The notes under the pieces were generated by a model, which worked only from the letters and a program-made list of their open reading frames with translations, searched no databases and was not told where the DNA came from. A DNA stretch of 64,000 bases, from NCBI GenBank assembly GCA_022828595.1, contig JAKGHH010000001.1, positions 210,565,848 to 210,629,847 of the forward strand. Direction: 5' to 3'. This document shows positions 1-11,116 of the stretch, piece by piece; within the stretch, counting starts at the first letter, position 1, and every line of letters begins with the position of its first letter. The translations under genes were made by a program, and so were the position numbers. The stretch is from Nelumbo lutea. Taxonomy: Eukaryota > Streptophyta > Magnoliopsida > Proteales > Nelumbonaceae.

Positions 1-569
1 TCCTAATTTGGGTACAATTAAGAATGTAAGATAAGACAATACCAATAATGCCCTTGTACAAATGAATATCAGAATAACTGTGGAATAAAGTGGTAGGAAA
101 TGATCAAGGGCTTATAGTTTAACAGAAAACATGAAAGAGTAAAATGTGGGACAGGACTCATGTAGCCAACCCCAAATAGCTGGGATTTAGGTTGAGCTGA
201 ATTTGGTAGTTAGTCTTCCTACCTTTTTTTTTTTGAAAAAGGTAAAGTAAATATTTATTGAGATAGAAACTTCACTGCAATAGATTTTTACTAACATTTT
301 GTTACCTATAGATCCTTTGTATCGGATGTTCATATAACGGTTTTGCATGACTGCAATGGTTTTACCTCTAGATTTTATCGTCATAACATGGGTGTTGGTG
401 TTGGATATGCATGAGATCCACCAATTCCATTGTCACTTTGTTGGATCCAAAGTTTTGATAGATTGGGTGCATATCTACATAACTAGACACACACCGAGCA
501 CAAAGTATAAACTCATATGGTTTAAGTATTAAAATTAAAAGTTGAAACTTGAATGCATACAATATTCTT
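1..569. other. Intergenic or intronic DNA, no gene recognised
   Basis: AT-rich sequence with no convincing reading frame or RNA. A poly-T run at about 225-238 is followed by gaaaaaggtaaagtaaa and tttattgag. That arrangement resembles the reverse-complemented 3' ends of plant LINEs seen elsewhere in this window, for example at 36022, so a very short minus-strand LINE end may start at 226. I could not find a target duplication for it. Confidence 0.3.
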
Positions 570-963
570 TTTTACAAATGGTGATAAAATTTTATTGAAA
601 ATGTAAACTAAAGTAACCCCAGAAGTAAGTACAACTGTACAACATGGTTAATGTGACAGATTCATTGTAAAAGAAAAACCAAAACAGCACAATCAAAAAA
701 TGAAGATTACATCACCCCATCTTTCCTGAGTGCATGTAAAAGTACAGGCATAAAATTCCTGGAAAATGAGACACTGACTAACCATGTAAATTCAATCTTT
801 CTAATGAGTTTCTCCTTGGCTGTGCTTCTTTATTCAAATATTCTGTCATTCCTTTCTCACCATAGGCACTAGCATAAAACAAACAGCAGTAGATTCCATA
901 AGATAGTGCCCTTTTTGTTGTATCCTTCCACATGCCATGAGACCATGAGAATTGAGGGATCAC
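570..963 (-). other. LINE-like 3' terminus with a short open frame, uncertain
   Basis: Read on the minus strand, this stretch ends in AATAAAATTTTATCACC, a short gap and an A-rich tail (about 570-600). This closely parallels the LINE 3' end at 36022-36060. Upstream, 778-963 is open for about 61 codons, beginning W-S-H-G-M-W and ending N-L-H-G before a stop. The frame could be the last exon of a host gene followed by its 3'UTR, or the tail of a retrocopy or LINE. No clean acceptor precedes it: an in-frame TGA lies just upstream and the only nearby AG is at the GAAG before GATACA. I lean to a repeat-derived tail. Confidence 0.25.
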
Positions 964-1047
964 AAGGGATCACCCAAGACCTTATAATTGGCAAAACTGC
1001 ATAAGTTGTTCACCAACAGACTAGGGATCAAGTGATTTATCATCATC

Positions 1048-1564
1048 GTTTTTTTTTTTTTTTTTTTTTTTTTACGAATAAAGAGAATATTTCATTAAAA
1101 AGGAAAATAAATACAACAGAAAGGTGATAAGATATCACCAAAAGAGAAACACAAATAAAGGACCCAACATTCAGACATCAGCCAACTGAAGGGTGGCTCA
1201 GTTGGAATGTTAGCTGGTTTGCTCCAGCATGGACATGGATTCATAACAAAACCAAAAAAACTACACAACTTACAAACATAAAGACTCAACAAACCAGACT
1301 CGAAAGAAGACCAAAGAATAGCCCCAAAAAAGAAACCCCTTGAACCGAGAGAACCACCAACCAGACACCTAATCAGAAACACAACCACCATTTGCAAATA
1401 ACTCAGGCCTCAATCTTCATCCACAAGTGCATCCTCCTCGTCTGAGTCGTCCTTGTTTCATGCCTCTCCTCCTTCCCCAAGAACTTTTTTTATTCAACTT
1501 CTCTTCTTTTCTCCTTCCAAACTGCTCAAAGGCCCTTCTAGCAAACACCTCACCACCCCAAAAA
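1048..1564 (-). mobile_element. Old LINE relic, 3' portion
   Basis: A pure poly-T run (about 1050-1072) on the plus strand is the poly(A) tail of a minus-strand LINE. Next to it is a 3'UTR-type sequence (tttcattaaaaagg, then aggtgataagatatcacc). The same 3' end and adjoining coding remnant recur at 57310-57825, for example a frame reading F-A-R then several residues in both copies, so they belong to one family. The relic is interrupted at 1565 by LINE-A and resumes at 8463. Coding potential is degraded and I recognise no complete domain, so the LINE assignment rests on the tail and the repeat. Confidence 0.6.
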
Positions 1565-1581
1565 AACAAACCCAGACTTTT
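1565..1581. repeat. Target-site duplication of LINE-A, 3' copy
   Basis: AACAAACCCAGACTTTT here is repeated exactly at 8446-8462. The final T residues overlap the poly-T tail of LINE-A, so the safe core is the first 13 bases. Long duplications of this kind are the signature of LINE target-primed reverse transcription. Confidence 0.9.
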
Positions 1582-1689
1582 TTTTATCAGTAACGGCAGA
1601 ATTTATTAAGAATAAGAAACTTTAATTACAAGAGATGGGGAGGTAAACTTTCTTAACTCCCCCATTTTAGCAAAATAAAAAATACAAGA

Positions 1690-4600
1690 TTAGAAATGAG
1701 CCCAAAAGAAAGATCCCGTATTCACCCCTTGCTTGGCTAACCCATCAGAAAGTGAGTTAGCAGTTCTCTTTACCCAACTGTATTTCACCTCAATGTCCCT
1801 AGTCCACTTAATTTTTTTCTTTTCATTGTTGTAGCTCCAAATACCAGAGTTGTCTTCCTTTAGCCATCTCACCACCACCTCTGAGTCACCTTCAAACACC
1901 ACTTTTCTTAGGTTCAGCTCCCTTGCTCTTTGGGCACCTTCCAGAGCCGCAAGGATCTCACCCTAAGAGAGTCTCCTTCTCCAATTGGGCCAGAGAACAT
2001 GGCTATAATAAGCCCCTCTTCATTCCTGAACACTCCCCCTATACCAGAGAGCCCAGGGTTCCTTAAACTACTTCCATCAAAATTCAGCTTCATGAATCCA
2101 AGTGGGGGAGAGGTCCAAGATGGAGAAGAAACCGCATTAACCTAGGCAGAATTACTTATCTCTAACCAATTCCTCACCAAGTCATCGAAGGAAAAAACTG
2201 TGAATAGGTTCAGAGATTTCAGCCAGTGAGCCACCCTTACAAGTATCAACTCCATTATATTCTCAATGGTTCTTTCCTTTTCTGGAAAGGTATGTGAGTT
2301 TCTTTCCTCCCAAATAGACCAGCAGACTGCAGCCCTAATACATCTCCACATAATTCTCCCTCTTTTTAAAGGCCAACTAAAATAAGGAGAGAAGAGGCTT
2401 TGCACATTCAAGGAAGGGGTCCAGCTGCACCCAAAAAGGGAGAAAACCCATTCCCAAATGGTTCTAACATGTAGGCAAGAAATCTATAGGTGGTAACCAG
2501 TTTCCCCTTCAACTTTGCAAAGAATACACCTATGTAGGGATAGACAAGAATTGGGTCTCTTTCTTTGAAGCAGGTCCCCTGTGTTAATTCTTTCCAAGAA
2601 TGCTTCCCACAAAAACTACCATCCCGAGGAGGAATGGGCTTGCCCCAAACCTCTTTAACAGGGAAGGACAGACCACTAGGGGCAGAAGGCTGAGATAAGG
2701 TTTCAAAGAAGGAAGCACAAGAGAAAGTACCAGAGGATGAAGGGGTCCAAATTCTGGTATCTTCCTTAAAGGGATCCAAGAAGACATTCTCAAGAATGGC
2801 TAACAAGTTTGAAGTACTCCTAAGGTCTGTGTCCCTAACTGCCCTTCTCAAGCCCAGGTTCCACCCAAAACCAGAAGAGGAGTTAGACGGCACAAGAAAA
2901 GAAGAGATGGGTTCATTCTTCAAGTTAGATAGAACATACAAAGAAGGAAACTAGTCCATCAGAAGGGAATCCCCAACCCAAGTTTTCTCCCAAAACTTTA
3001 TAAGATTGCCAAAATTCAAATCATATCTGATCCTCAAAGAGAAGACTAGAAGAAGATCATGGATTGCTTTCCAAGGAGAAGCACTTGTAGTCCTTGCCCG
3101 AATTCCAAGATCCTAGCCATTGTCCTCTAGCCCATTAATGTTAGCCACTATCTTTGTCCACAACTTTTCCTTGTCCAACAGAAACGTCCATAGCCACTTT
3201 CCTAGTAAAGCCATATTTCTTTTCCTAATATTCCCAATCCCAAGACCACCTAGCTTCTTTCATCTAGTTACCACCTCACCCCAGCCTATGGCCCCTCTTC
3301 TCCTCTCCTAGCTCCCACAAAAAATCTCTCATCAGCTTTTCTAGTTTATTAGAGACTTTTGTGGGAATCTTAAACACTGACAGGAAATACACAGGTAGGT
3401 TAGCTAGGGTAGACCTAATCAAAGTGATTCTCCCCCCTAAGGAGAGATAATTTCTCCTCCAAGAAGCAAGTTTTTTCTCAAATCTTTCCACCACCTGGTT
3501 CCAAAAGCTTTCATTCTTGGGATTATCTCTTAAGGGGAGAAGTAATTCATAGGGCACTCTGAGATTGCACAACCTAACAAGCCTGTATATTCACTTAATT
3601 CCCTTTCCTCCATATTCACCCCCACTATACAACTCTTATCAAAGTTCACTTTAAGATTGGACATTTGCTCAAAGAGTTGTATTGTCAATTTCATGTTCCT
3701 AATCCAATTAATGTCCCCACCTTGATAGAACAGAATGGTATCATCTACAAACTGTAGGTGTGTAAGTGGAATCTCCTCTTAACAAATTCCTCGAATCAGC
3801 CTTATGTATTAACCTCCCTAATACATCTGCAATCAAAGCAAACAAGAAAGGGGAGAGTGGGTCTCCTTGTCTAATTCCTCTTAGTGCAAGAAAAAAACCC
3901 ACCATAGTTCCATTAAGCAAGATTGAGTAGTGGCAACTCCTAACACATCCCCATATCCATTTACACCACCTTTCCCCAAACCCAAAATTAGCCAAGACCT
4001 CCAACAAAAAGGACCAATCAACTAAATCATAAACCTTTTCCAGGTCTAGTTTACACACCACTCCCTTCTTGGTCTTTTTGAAGCTCTCCAAACTCTCATT
4101 TGCAATCAAGATTTGATCAGAATTTTGTCTACTCTTCACAAAAGCTCCTTGGTTAGGTGCAATAATAGTAAGGAGAACTCTCTTAATCTTGAGAGACAAC
4201 ACTTTTCTAATTATTTTACATAAACTGTTCACCAAGCTTATCGGTCTATAATCCTTAGGTTGTGAGGCATCTCTCTTCTTTGGGACCAAAGCAATAAAAG
4301 TTAGAGTTCAAACCCGAATTAATTACTCCCCTTCTATGGAATTCATCAAAAACTAACATCAAATCCCTTTCCAAAATTTCCCAACAATCCTGATGTAAAG
4401 CCACCGTGAAGCCATCTGGACCCGGAGATTTTGTTCTATCCATTGAAAACACAACCTCCTTTATTTCCTCCAATTCAAACTTCCTTTCTAGCCATTCCTT
4501 GTTCCCATCCCCTATATTCGGCCACTCTAGTCCCTCTAACCAAACCCTCTCATTCAATGGCCTTCTAAAGATGGATTTGAAATGATTTACAAAGCCCCCT

Positions 4601-5793
4601 ATTATCTCTGTTGGGTGGGAAGTAACTGCTCCTTCCACTTCCAGCTTTGAGATGAAGTTCTTTTTCCTTCTACCATTAGCCACTAAATGGAAGAATCTAG
4701 TGTTTCTATCTCCCTCCTTTAACCACTTAAACCTAGATTTCTATCTCCAACTTATTTCCTCTTTGTGTAGAATCTCTTCCCATTGCTTCCTTAACCTCCA
4801 CGTAGCCTCCCTGCCTTCCTCTCCAAAGGCTCCCCTTTCTTCTTTCAAGTTTATTTCCTCAATCTGCTCGGTCAGAAATTGCTTTCTCTCCTCCAATCTT
4901 CCAAACTCCAACAAGTTCCATTCCTTTATCTAAGATTTCAAGAATTGGAGCTTCTTGTGGAATCTCATACCTTCCCAATTTACTATGGGGTTGCATAGCT
5001 CCCACCATTCTTTGACTTTCTTGGTGAATCCCAGATGAAGAAACCACATATTCTCAAACTTGAATGGGGCAGGACCCTCACCTCTCATATCTTCCTCACA
5101 TAAGACTATGGGCCAATGGTCTGAGGTAAGTCTAGGCAAAGCCCAAGAGTTTACATTTCCCCAATGCTCTTCCCAATCTGTTGAGAACAAGAACCTGTCC
5201 AGCTTAAAGCAAATTGGGTTTGATTGGAGGTTGGATCAAGTGAACCTATTGTTCACTAGTGGGGTCTCTTAAAGCTCAAAGGCATTCACAAAGAGGTTGA
5301 AGTTTCTCATACTTGTAGTCACTCTCTGTCTAGGGTTGTTGGTTTCCTCTATGAATCTAACTACATTGAAATCCCCTCCCACGCACCAAAGTCCTTCCCA
5401 CAAGCCCCTTATATCACTCAATTCTTCCCACAATTTCTTCCTCTACCTATAATCATTGGGGTCATATACATTTGTTAGGACCCATTCAAATCCATTCTCC
5501 GCCTGCCTAAATTTCAAAGAAACTGAGTGGTCACCTATTAACTCCTCCAAACCTACCATCACATCTTCCTTCCATAATGTTACTATCCCTCCTGAGGATT
5601 CCCAAGAAGGAGCCACAACCCACTTAATCCCCCTAGACCTCCATACACTCCTTGCCCATCTGTTGTCAAAGTCCATTCTTTTAGACTCCTTAAATAACAC
5701 CACATCCAAGTTAAATTTTTTAATCACCTCTCTGATCGCTGCTCTTTTCCTTGCACTCCCCAGCCCCCTCACATTCCAGCTCAAGATTCTCAT
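1690..5793 (-). pseudogene. LINE-A ORF2: endonuclease, reverse transcriptase, RNase H (broken)
   Basis: The start at 5793 reads MRILSWNVRGLGSARKR, the classic start of a plant LINE endonuclease. The endonuclease continues in pieces to about 4925 (SDHWPIVL near 5100). The RT domain runs from about 4683: KSPGPDGF, YRPISLVNSLCK, KLDLEK, GIRQGDPLSPFLFAL, then FVDD near 3741-3752 in a shifted frame. An RT-thumb or connection segment lies at 3276-3572. The zinc-binding segment with the WxxWxER-type helix lies at 2142-2941. RNase H follows, with GDSEVV and ANSLSDGLAKQG at 1690-1902. In life it nicks target DNA and copies LINE RNA into it. At least six frame changes or stops make this copy inactive. 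Several RT catalytic residues survive, but not in one frame. Confidence 0.9.
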
Positions 5794-5799
5794 TTCAAC

Positions 5800-6418
5800 C
5801 TTAATAATCGACCCTTACTTCAACTGCACTTTATCTGACATTCTGACCCGTTTTCTCCTATCCCCCTTCACACCAAACTTCTTATCCTCCTCAACATCCC
5901 TTTTCAACCTCTCAACTTCACTCAATTTCCTCTTTCTTATCTTCTTTTCCTCTTTTCTTTTGTAAAAAAGCTTTTAGATCATTTGGGTCCTTCAGTTTAC
6001 ACCCCAACCTGCTTACAAATTCTACTACAAAGTCTTCTTTACTATTGTCCCCTTTCTCCATTTTTTCGGGCTCGCTCTCTCCTATTCATCTCCACAATCC
6101 TTTGCCTTCTCTCGCCACTATTTTCCTCTTCCATTTTATCCATATCCTCCCTCTACAGTTCATTCTTTTCAATTTCATCCATTATTCTTTCAATGATTTC
6201 CCAAGTCTTTTTATTCCTGCACAGTTCCTTTTCTGATGCCTCCCCTCTCTTCTCCTCCTGTAAATTCATTGTGGCTACTTGTACATGGGCCTTTGACTCT
6301 GGGATGAGAAGGGAGTCTAGAACAAGAGACACAGAGCACTCATCAATAGCAAAAACTGAATTGATAGGGTTTAAAGAGTTACCTAAGTTCATCTTGAAGG
6401 GATGGGATATCCATCACA
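5800..6418 (-). pseudogene. LINE-A ORF1 remnant (nucleic-acid-binding protein, internally deleted)
   Basis: Alignment to LINE-B puts the ORF1 start at 6418 (minus strand ATGGATATCC, matching ATGGATCCAA at 38786). After about 40 bases it jumps to sequence matching the 3' end of LINE-B ORF1 near 44300, so the DUF4283-like central part is gone. What remains is lysine/glutamate-rich (TWEIIERIMDEIE near 6170-6210, matching VWEIIEKVFKEVE in LINE-B). It ends in a basic tail just before ORF2. It cannot encode a working ORF1 protein. Confidence 0.7.
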
Positions 6419-7686
6419 TGGACGCCCAAGTCTTGCGGAAAGGACTGGGCGAATTTCAAAAATTTCTCCCATATTTGCAGGGAATCGAATTCCCTATTTT
6501 AGAAAAAAATTATTTTTCAAGGATCAATCTTGAACCATGAACCAAACCAGATCTGAACCAAAAGGAGTAGGAGGGAGGATGTACCTGATGCGGAGAATTA
6601 TTATCTCCCAATGGAGGTGTTCACGCCCAAGGAAGGATCCAAAGACTGCTTCCACTGAAGATGGCACAGTGCAGGATGGAGCAGAATCAGCAATGTCCTT
6701 CAAAAGAACTTGACCCTTCGCAAGAATCAACTGGATGACTTGTGAGTACAGCTCTAATCAATCTTTTCACAAAAGATTGGTATCAAGACCAGATCTTGAT
6801 TTCTCCCAAGAACTGGAGATCGAACTGAAGGAAATGGCGGCGGCAGGAAGGAGGCGGCAAGAGAAATTTTCCAGAGGTTGTAGAAATCTCTCTTCTGTGA
6901 TTTCAGCTCTAAAGACAAGAGTCTTAGGTTGCATGTCTAAAGGCTGCCGCCCCCTCCTCCTTTTATAAACTTAAAGGGATCAGCTCTTAATCCTATTAGG
7001 AGCTGCTGATCCAAATTATATTTGGATTAGAAGTCCCTTTAAGTAATAAGGGAGAACCTTTATCTTATCTGCAGATCAGATCAGCCATCTCCTAATCTAA
7101 TTAGGAGGCTTCCAGATCTAAATCTTATTTAGATCTTGGACTCTCTAAGTGAATAGGGTCTAAGCCCAATCCTATCAGCTGATCCATCTCAAAATTCGCC
7201 CCCTTTAATTGACTGATCAAATCAGCCCAGTTCAAAATGGGCTTAAGGCCCATTTAAGGTTATGTACTCACTTAGCCTTCCAAACTACTGCCCAATTGGG
7301 CTTCCTTGTATGGCGTGGGACCCAAACATTGATCTACACATCAGTCATATGGGTTCAGCCCAGCCTTTGTTACAAGGCCTGGCCGAATACACTGCTATGG
7401 ACAGTGCACCCCTTGAAACCCATCTTATGGGCTCTATGGGCCCAACACTTACCCTAAGTGGTCCCTGGGCCAAACCACCTTGTAACACCTAAGGACTATG
7501 GGCAAATGCAAGATTAGCCCATCAGGTATTATCCTCAATGGTCTTACACTTAACCTCTTAGCCCATAATGATCAAACACTACCCGATAAGGGAGGACCTC
7601 TCCCTCGACTGCAAGGAACAGTGTTGCACTCTCTTCATACATGGATCTCGAGAACTAAAACCTTTTGCAAACCATTTCGAAACCAT

Positions 7687-7689
<3 letters not shown>

Positions 7690-7727
<38 letters not shown>
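7690..7727. repeat. (TA)n microsatellite in LINE-A leader
   Basis: About 18 TA units. The equivalent place in LINE-B (37500-37525) also holds a shorter TA run, so the repeat is an ancestral part of the leader with a variable copy number. Confidence 0.95.
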
Positions 7728-7730
<3 letters not shown>

Positions 7731-7978
7731 TATTTTGCAAAACAAAATCTCAACAATTGAAATCGGCTGCCGGCAATCTTGGTTTCCATCGGAGAGAGTG
7801 CATCCCCGATCATTACTTTTGTCCGACAAAGGGCCTGATCCTGTTACTATGATCACCCACTCAGATGAATTGCCGGACTGTCCCAACATACCCAAGTTTT
7901 GACCCCCGCTAAGGATCTCACTGGTTGGTACATCAAAGACAGCCCAATCCGACACCTAGTGTAGTATCATAATCGAGT

Positions 7979-8275
7979 CTAGGGGTCAGGTGCAACTTTC
8001 CAATTTTGCCCATCTATCTCCAAGGTCCAAGGCAATAATGGAAATCTGGTCCGGTTCAAAGGTTCTATTAATCCTACACTACATGTGCTCCGGGTCTCAC
8101 CCTGGTAGCTGAGACAAGCCACCCCAACAGTTGGCAGCACACCAGTGTCAGCCTTGGCAGGATAAATCTCCCCAGACTTACCCAATGGCTGTGAACATTC
8201 TAAACTAACACAAGTTTCATTAATTGTCCAGTTTAAGGGTATTACACAGAAACACACCACAGGAACATGAATCAA
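7979..8275 (-). other. Conserved small open frame in the LINE-A leader
   Basis: A minus-strand frame of 98 codons. Its last 66 codons align without gaps to 37045-37251 of LINE-B and end at the same stop. Shared stretches include KSGEIYPAKADTG, LNRTRFP and LPWTLEIDGQNWKV. The LINE-B copy loses the frame upstream. I do not recognise a domain. It could be a leader-encoded peptide, a captured host exon, or chance conservation between two related leaders. Confidence 0.35.
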
Positions 8276-8445
8276 ATGTGTACTTTATTCATTTACAATA
8301 AATTCATAATGTACATATTTCTTATTGAAGCTAAAGGCATACAAATGTCTAACACATCTATGGGTTCAAAGGAGGAAACAGGTTAGGACAGTTGGTTGTC
8401 AATCCCTGTATTGGGTTTTGGGAGCTATCCATCTCTCCGGTTTGG

Positions 8446-8462
8446 AACAAACCCAGACTTTT
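8446..8462. repeat. Target-site duplication of LINE-A, 5' copy
   Basis: AACAAACCCAGACTTTT, identical to 1565-1581. It fixes the true 5' end of LINE-A at 8445. Confidence 0.9.
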
Positions 8463-10042
8463 ACCAATCGTGACATCTCTTTTCACTATTTTCCTAAGAG
8501 AAACACATCCTGAAATGCCATCCTTATCATCGTTACTTCACAACATCAAATTCACACCAGAATCAGGACCATCAACACTCACCTTGTCTCGTTGCTCCTT
8601 CCCCAAATGGGAGTCTAATGGCAAAACTTGAATCGCCACCCCCTATTATCAATGCCATATGTCAAATTACCTCTCATACCTTTGCTCCTATAAACCCATT
8701 TGTAGTTTTTTGTAGATCCTACCCCGATGAGACCAAGCTTCAACCTAGAAAAGATTTTCTTCGCATGCACAACATTAGGGTTTCTTGAGCTACGCATGTT
8801 CTCACTAATCACCCCATTAAATGACTCCTTCTCTTCAGTCTTTCACCTTCGACCTAAGTCAACACCCAACCCTCCAACCTTCAACTCCTCAAAACAAAAA
8901 TAGTCACTGACATGGTTCTCATCCGGTCTCATTCGTCCTCATTTTCAACACAACATCACATTGGCACATCCTTCCCCAACCTCCTCCTCCCCGTCTTCCA
9001 ACCTCTCAAAACTCAGTAGAGAAACCTCCTTAGAGATCAATGGAGCTAGTTTTATAAAATCATACATGATTCCTTGAGATGTCGTTGCAACAACACCGGG
9101 CTCAGAAGAAGACTGGCTATCAACAAGACTGAGAGTAGAATCTAGTATTGCCATCCACAAAATAAGACTGGCAATCAACAAGATTCACCCTTGTTCCTCC
9201 AACAATCCTCTTCTCACCACTCTTATCGTACTCAGAAATCACCCAAACCCACCTTCATCCTTTTTCTTTCTAACCTCAGTCAAGACACTCCTTCCCAATG
9301 TCACACGCCTTTTAAATTTTAGTCAGTTAAAGCTTAAAAGCTTTCTCTTGTCCATTTTATCCTTCCTAAACCAATTGGCCTTCCTGCTATCAAAAAAAAA
9401 ATCAACACTCAAGGACCAAGCCCTACTCAATTCTCCATTCGGACAAGATGAAGTCTTCAAGCAAATAAACTAGTTGGAATGGGACGATGATAGACGTGGG
9501 TTGCTGCCCTCAGTATGACCCACATAACCTTGTTGTGAGTCACATAATCCCACTTACAAGGGCCCACCAATGTTCCTGCCTAGGCTCACAACCTAGTTCA
9601 AAGCAACACCCACTAGATCAGAATTGGTTGGGTCCAAAACACTCACAAACTTCATTTTAAAATGGGTTGGGCCCCGCCCTTAGTAGCTTCAACATAACAT
9701 TTACTACCTGCCTTTTTTAAGATTAACTTCAAAAATATTTGAAATAATTTCTTTTTCAAGGACATCTCGAGTTGGGCCCCAACTTTCAATTGTTCCCCTT
9801 CCATATTAAACATGCCACTGAATGCTATTCTCCACTCCTTTCTTTTGTCACCACATGTACTCCTAGCTGCCAAGTCAGCATCATCTTCAACCTCTAGTTC
9901 CTCTCCAAAGCGACGCTTCAAATTCCATCACCAACCAAACTTTGGTGCAAAAGCCCTCACCTAGGATGTCAATCAACCGAAGGTCATTCTCCGGCTTAAC
10001 TCCAATGATCTTAATATTCGCTGCTTGTAGACTAGCTACATT
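8463..10042 (-). mobile_element. Old LINE relic, 5' portion (interrupted by LINE-A and Copia-1)
   Basis: This continues the minus-strand relic whose 3' part is 1048-1564. It is degraded. The longest frames are 9652-9921 (89 codons, charged, starting M-K-R-R-F-G-E-E-L) and 8945-9181 (78 codons). I recognise no catalytic domain, so it may be ORF1-like or non-coding LINE sequence. Copia-1 inserted at its right edge: GAGCC at 10043-10047 is that element's target duplication. The LINE label depends mainly on continuity with the tail at 1048. Confidence 0.45.
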
Positions 10043-10047
10043 GAGCC
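10043..10047. repeat. Copia-1 target-site duplication GAGCC, left copy
   Basis: Directly precedes the 5' LTR. The matching copy is at 16747-16751, reading GGCTC on the plus strand (GAGCC on the minus strand), next to an LTR of the same family in opposite orientation. Confidence 0.85.
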
Positions 10048-10328
10048 TATTGAAATAATTTAGTTATTTGTGTTAGGGTCTGTTTGGCTAGTTAAAGCGT
10101 TATTTTTTTAATTTTTGTTATTTCTGTTATTGTACTCACTTACAGCAGGGGCACAAGGGTCTTTTCCCTTCTTATTTCTGCTGCCCTATATAATATAATA
10201 GAAACTGGTGCCGCCAGCACTGTTCTATTGCTCCAAACCTTTTCTTCTTCCTTTCTTCCTTCTCCTTTTTTCTCTTCTTCCCTTCTCTTCTCTACTTCCT
10301 CATATTTCAATCGGATTTATTGCCAAGA
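10048..10328 (+). repeat. Copia-1 5' LTR
   Basis: 281 bp. It starts TATTGAAATAATTTAG (the expected TG is mutated to TA) and ends GCCAAGA. It contains a TATA-like CCTATATAATATAATAG and a CT-rich tract before its end. It is closely similar to the LTR at 16752-17023 and to those of Copia-4. The primer-binding site follows immediately. Confidence 0.9.
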
Positions 10329-10340
10329 TGGTATCAGAGC
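10329..10340 (+). other. Copia-1 primer-binding site
   Basis: TGGTATCAGAGC, complementary to the 3' end of initiator tRNA-Met, the standard primer for plant Ty1/copia minus-strand DNA synthesis. It abuts the LTR without a spacer. Confidence 0.92.
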
Positions 10341-10545
10341 AAGGCTGTTGACTCTGGGCGACCAAGTTTTTTCTCTTCAAGTTGATGAATCTGGGCAGAT
10401 CAAATCAGATCTGCAACTAGTACAACCCTAAAGTTTTAAATTCTTCTTTTATTTCTTTGCTTGGTTGTGTACCAAGTGGAGAGCAAATGAATCCAAACCA
10501 CTAAATGTCGACAGACTTTTGTGAGGGTTATATTTTTTAACTGTT
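10341..10545 (+). mobile_element. Copia-1 untranslated leader
   Basis: Matches the leader of Copia-4 (58132-58345) block by block, for example AAATCAGATCTGCAACT and GTCGACAGACTTTTGTG. The similarity stops at GGTTATATTTTTT near 10545, after which sequence of a different copia lineage begins. Confidence 0.8.
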
Positions 10546-11116
10546 CCCTCCAGCTAATATGAGTGCACGTGATAGGGAGAATCATATGATGAACTCTCTA
10601 AAGGCCTTCTATCATTAGCATGAGGATGGGTCCTTCAGTAATGAGGAAACGCACCAGAAAATGGGCTATCCATTTGCTGTTGGGCTTGTCCAAGTGTTTC
10701 ATAAGATGATAGGAGCATCATAGACCGATGTGGGAGGGGCTTCACCAGAAAATGGGAACTCTCTCACGGTACCTTGGCGTTCACGAATATGATGGGTAAA
10801 CACTCACTGGACAGAAAGGTTTACCTGAAAACGGCTCTGAACCTTGTCTGACAGAGGCCAAAGGGAAAACTCATATGATGAGTGGATATGATCCTTCACA
10901 GAAAGGTGCTGGGGTTATGCAGCTGAAACAGTTGGCTTCATGCACCCTATGTGATTTCCCACATTTCCAGAGACAACCCGTAGTCTCTGTCACTGAGAAA
11001 TAAGGGAAATCTCAGAGATGAATAAATGGAAATGGATCGTAGATTAAAATACATATCTATGAAATGAACATGAATCAAATTAGGTTGTGGACTAATTACA
11101 GCTCTTTTATCAGAAA

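Larger units (their letters stand above)
1578..8445 (-). mobile_element. LINE-A: L1-type LINE with RNase H, full length at both ends but ORF1-deleted
   Basis: A complete insertion on the minus strand, bounded by a 17-bp target duplication (1565-1581 and 8446-8462) and ending in a short poly(A) at 1578-1586. From its 5' end it has a leader of about 2.0 kb (8445-6419), an ORF1 remnant (6418-5800) and an ORF2 region (5793-1690). ORF2 encodes endonuclease, reverse transcriptase, the C-terminal zinc-binding segment and RNase H. ORF2 is broken by many frameshifts and stops. Compared with LINE-B, almost all of ORF1 including the DUF4283-like region is missing, while leader and ORF2 are kept. It landed inside an older LINE relic. 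Confidence 0.9.
6419..8445 (-). promoter_or_regulatory. LINE-A 5' leader, shared with LINE-B
   Basis: About 2.0 kb between the LINE 5' end and ORF1. It matches 36865-38785 of LINE-B in inverted orientation over nearly its full length. Matching blocks include the 37045-37251 coding-like block, the TA repeat, a GCCGCCGCC-containing block, and the last 150 bases before the ORF1 ATG. Since it sits directly upstream of ORF1 in two independent copies, and in LINE-A is enclosed by the target duplication, it is part of the LINE. It presumably carries the internal promoter, but no promoter motif can be assigned from sequence alone. Confidence 0.75.

Noticed and set aside
778..963. 61-codon minus-strand frame as the last exon of a host gene
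   Set aside because: No credible acceptor, and the sequence downstream ends like a LINE 3' terminus. Kept only as a low-confidence repeat tail.
5456..6540. Plus-strand frames of 169 and 185 codons rich in Ser, Leu and Phe
   Set aside because: Antisense of the Lys/Glu/Arg-rich LINE-A ORF1 end and endonuclease. No independent support.
7689..7730. TA repeat as an origin or structured regulatory site
   Set aside because: Simple microsatellite present at the same place in both LINE leaders with a variable count. Nothing else suggests a function.
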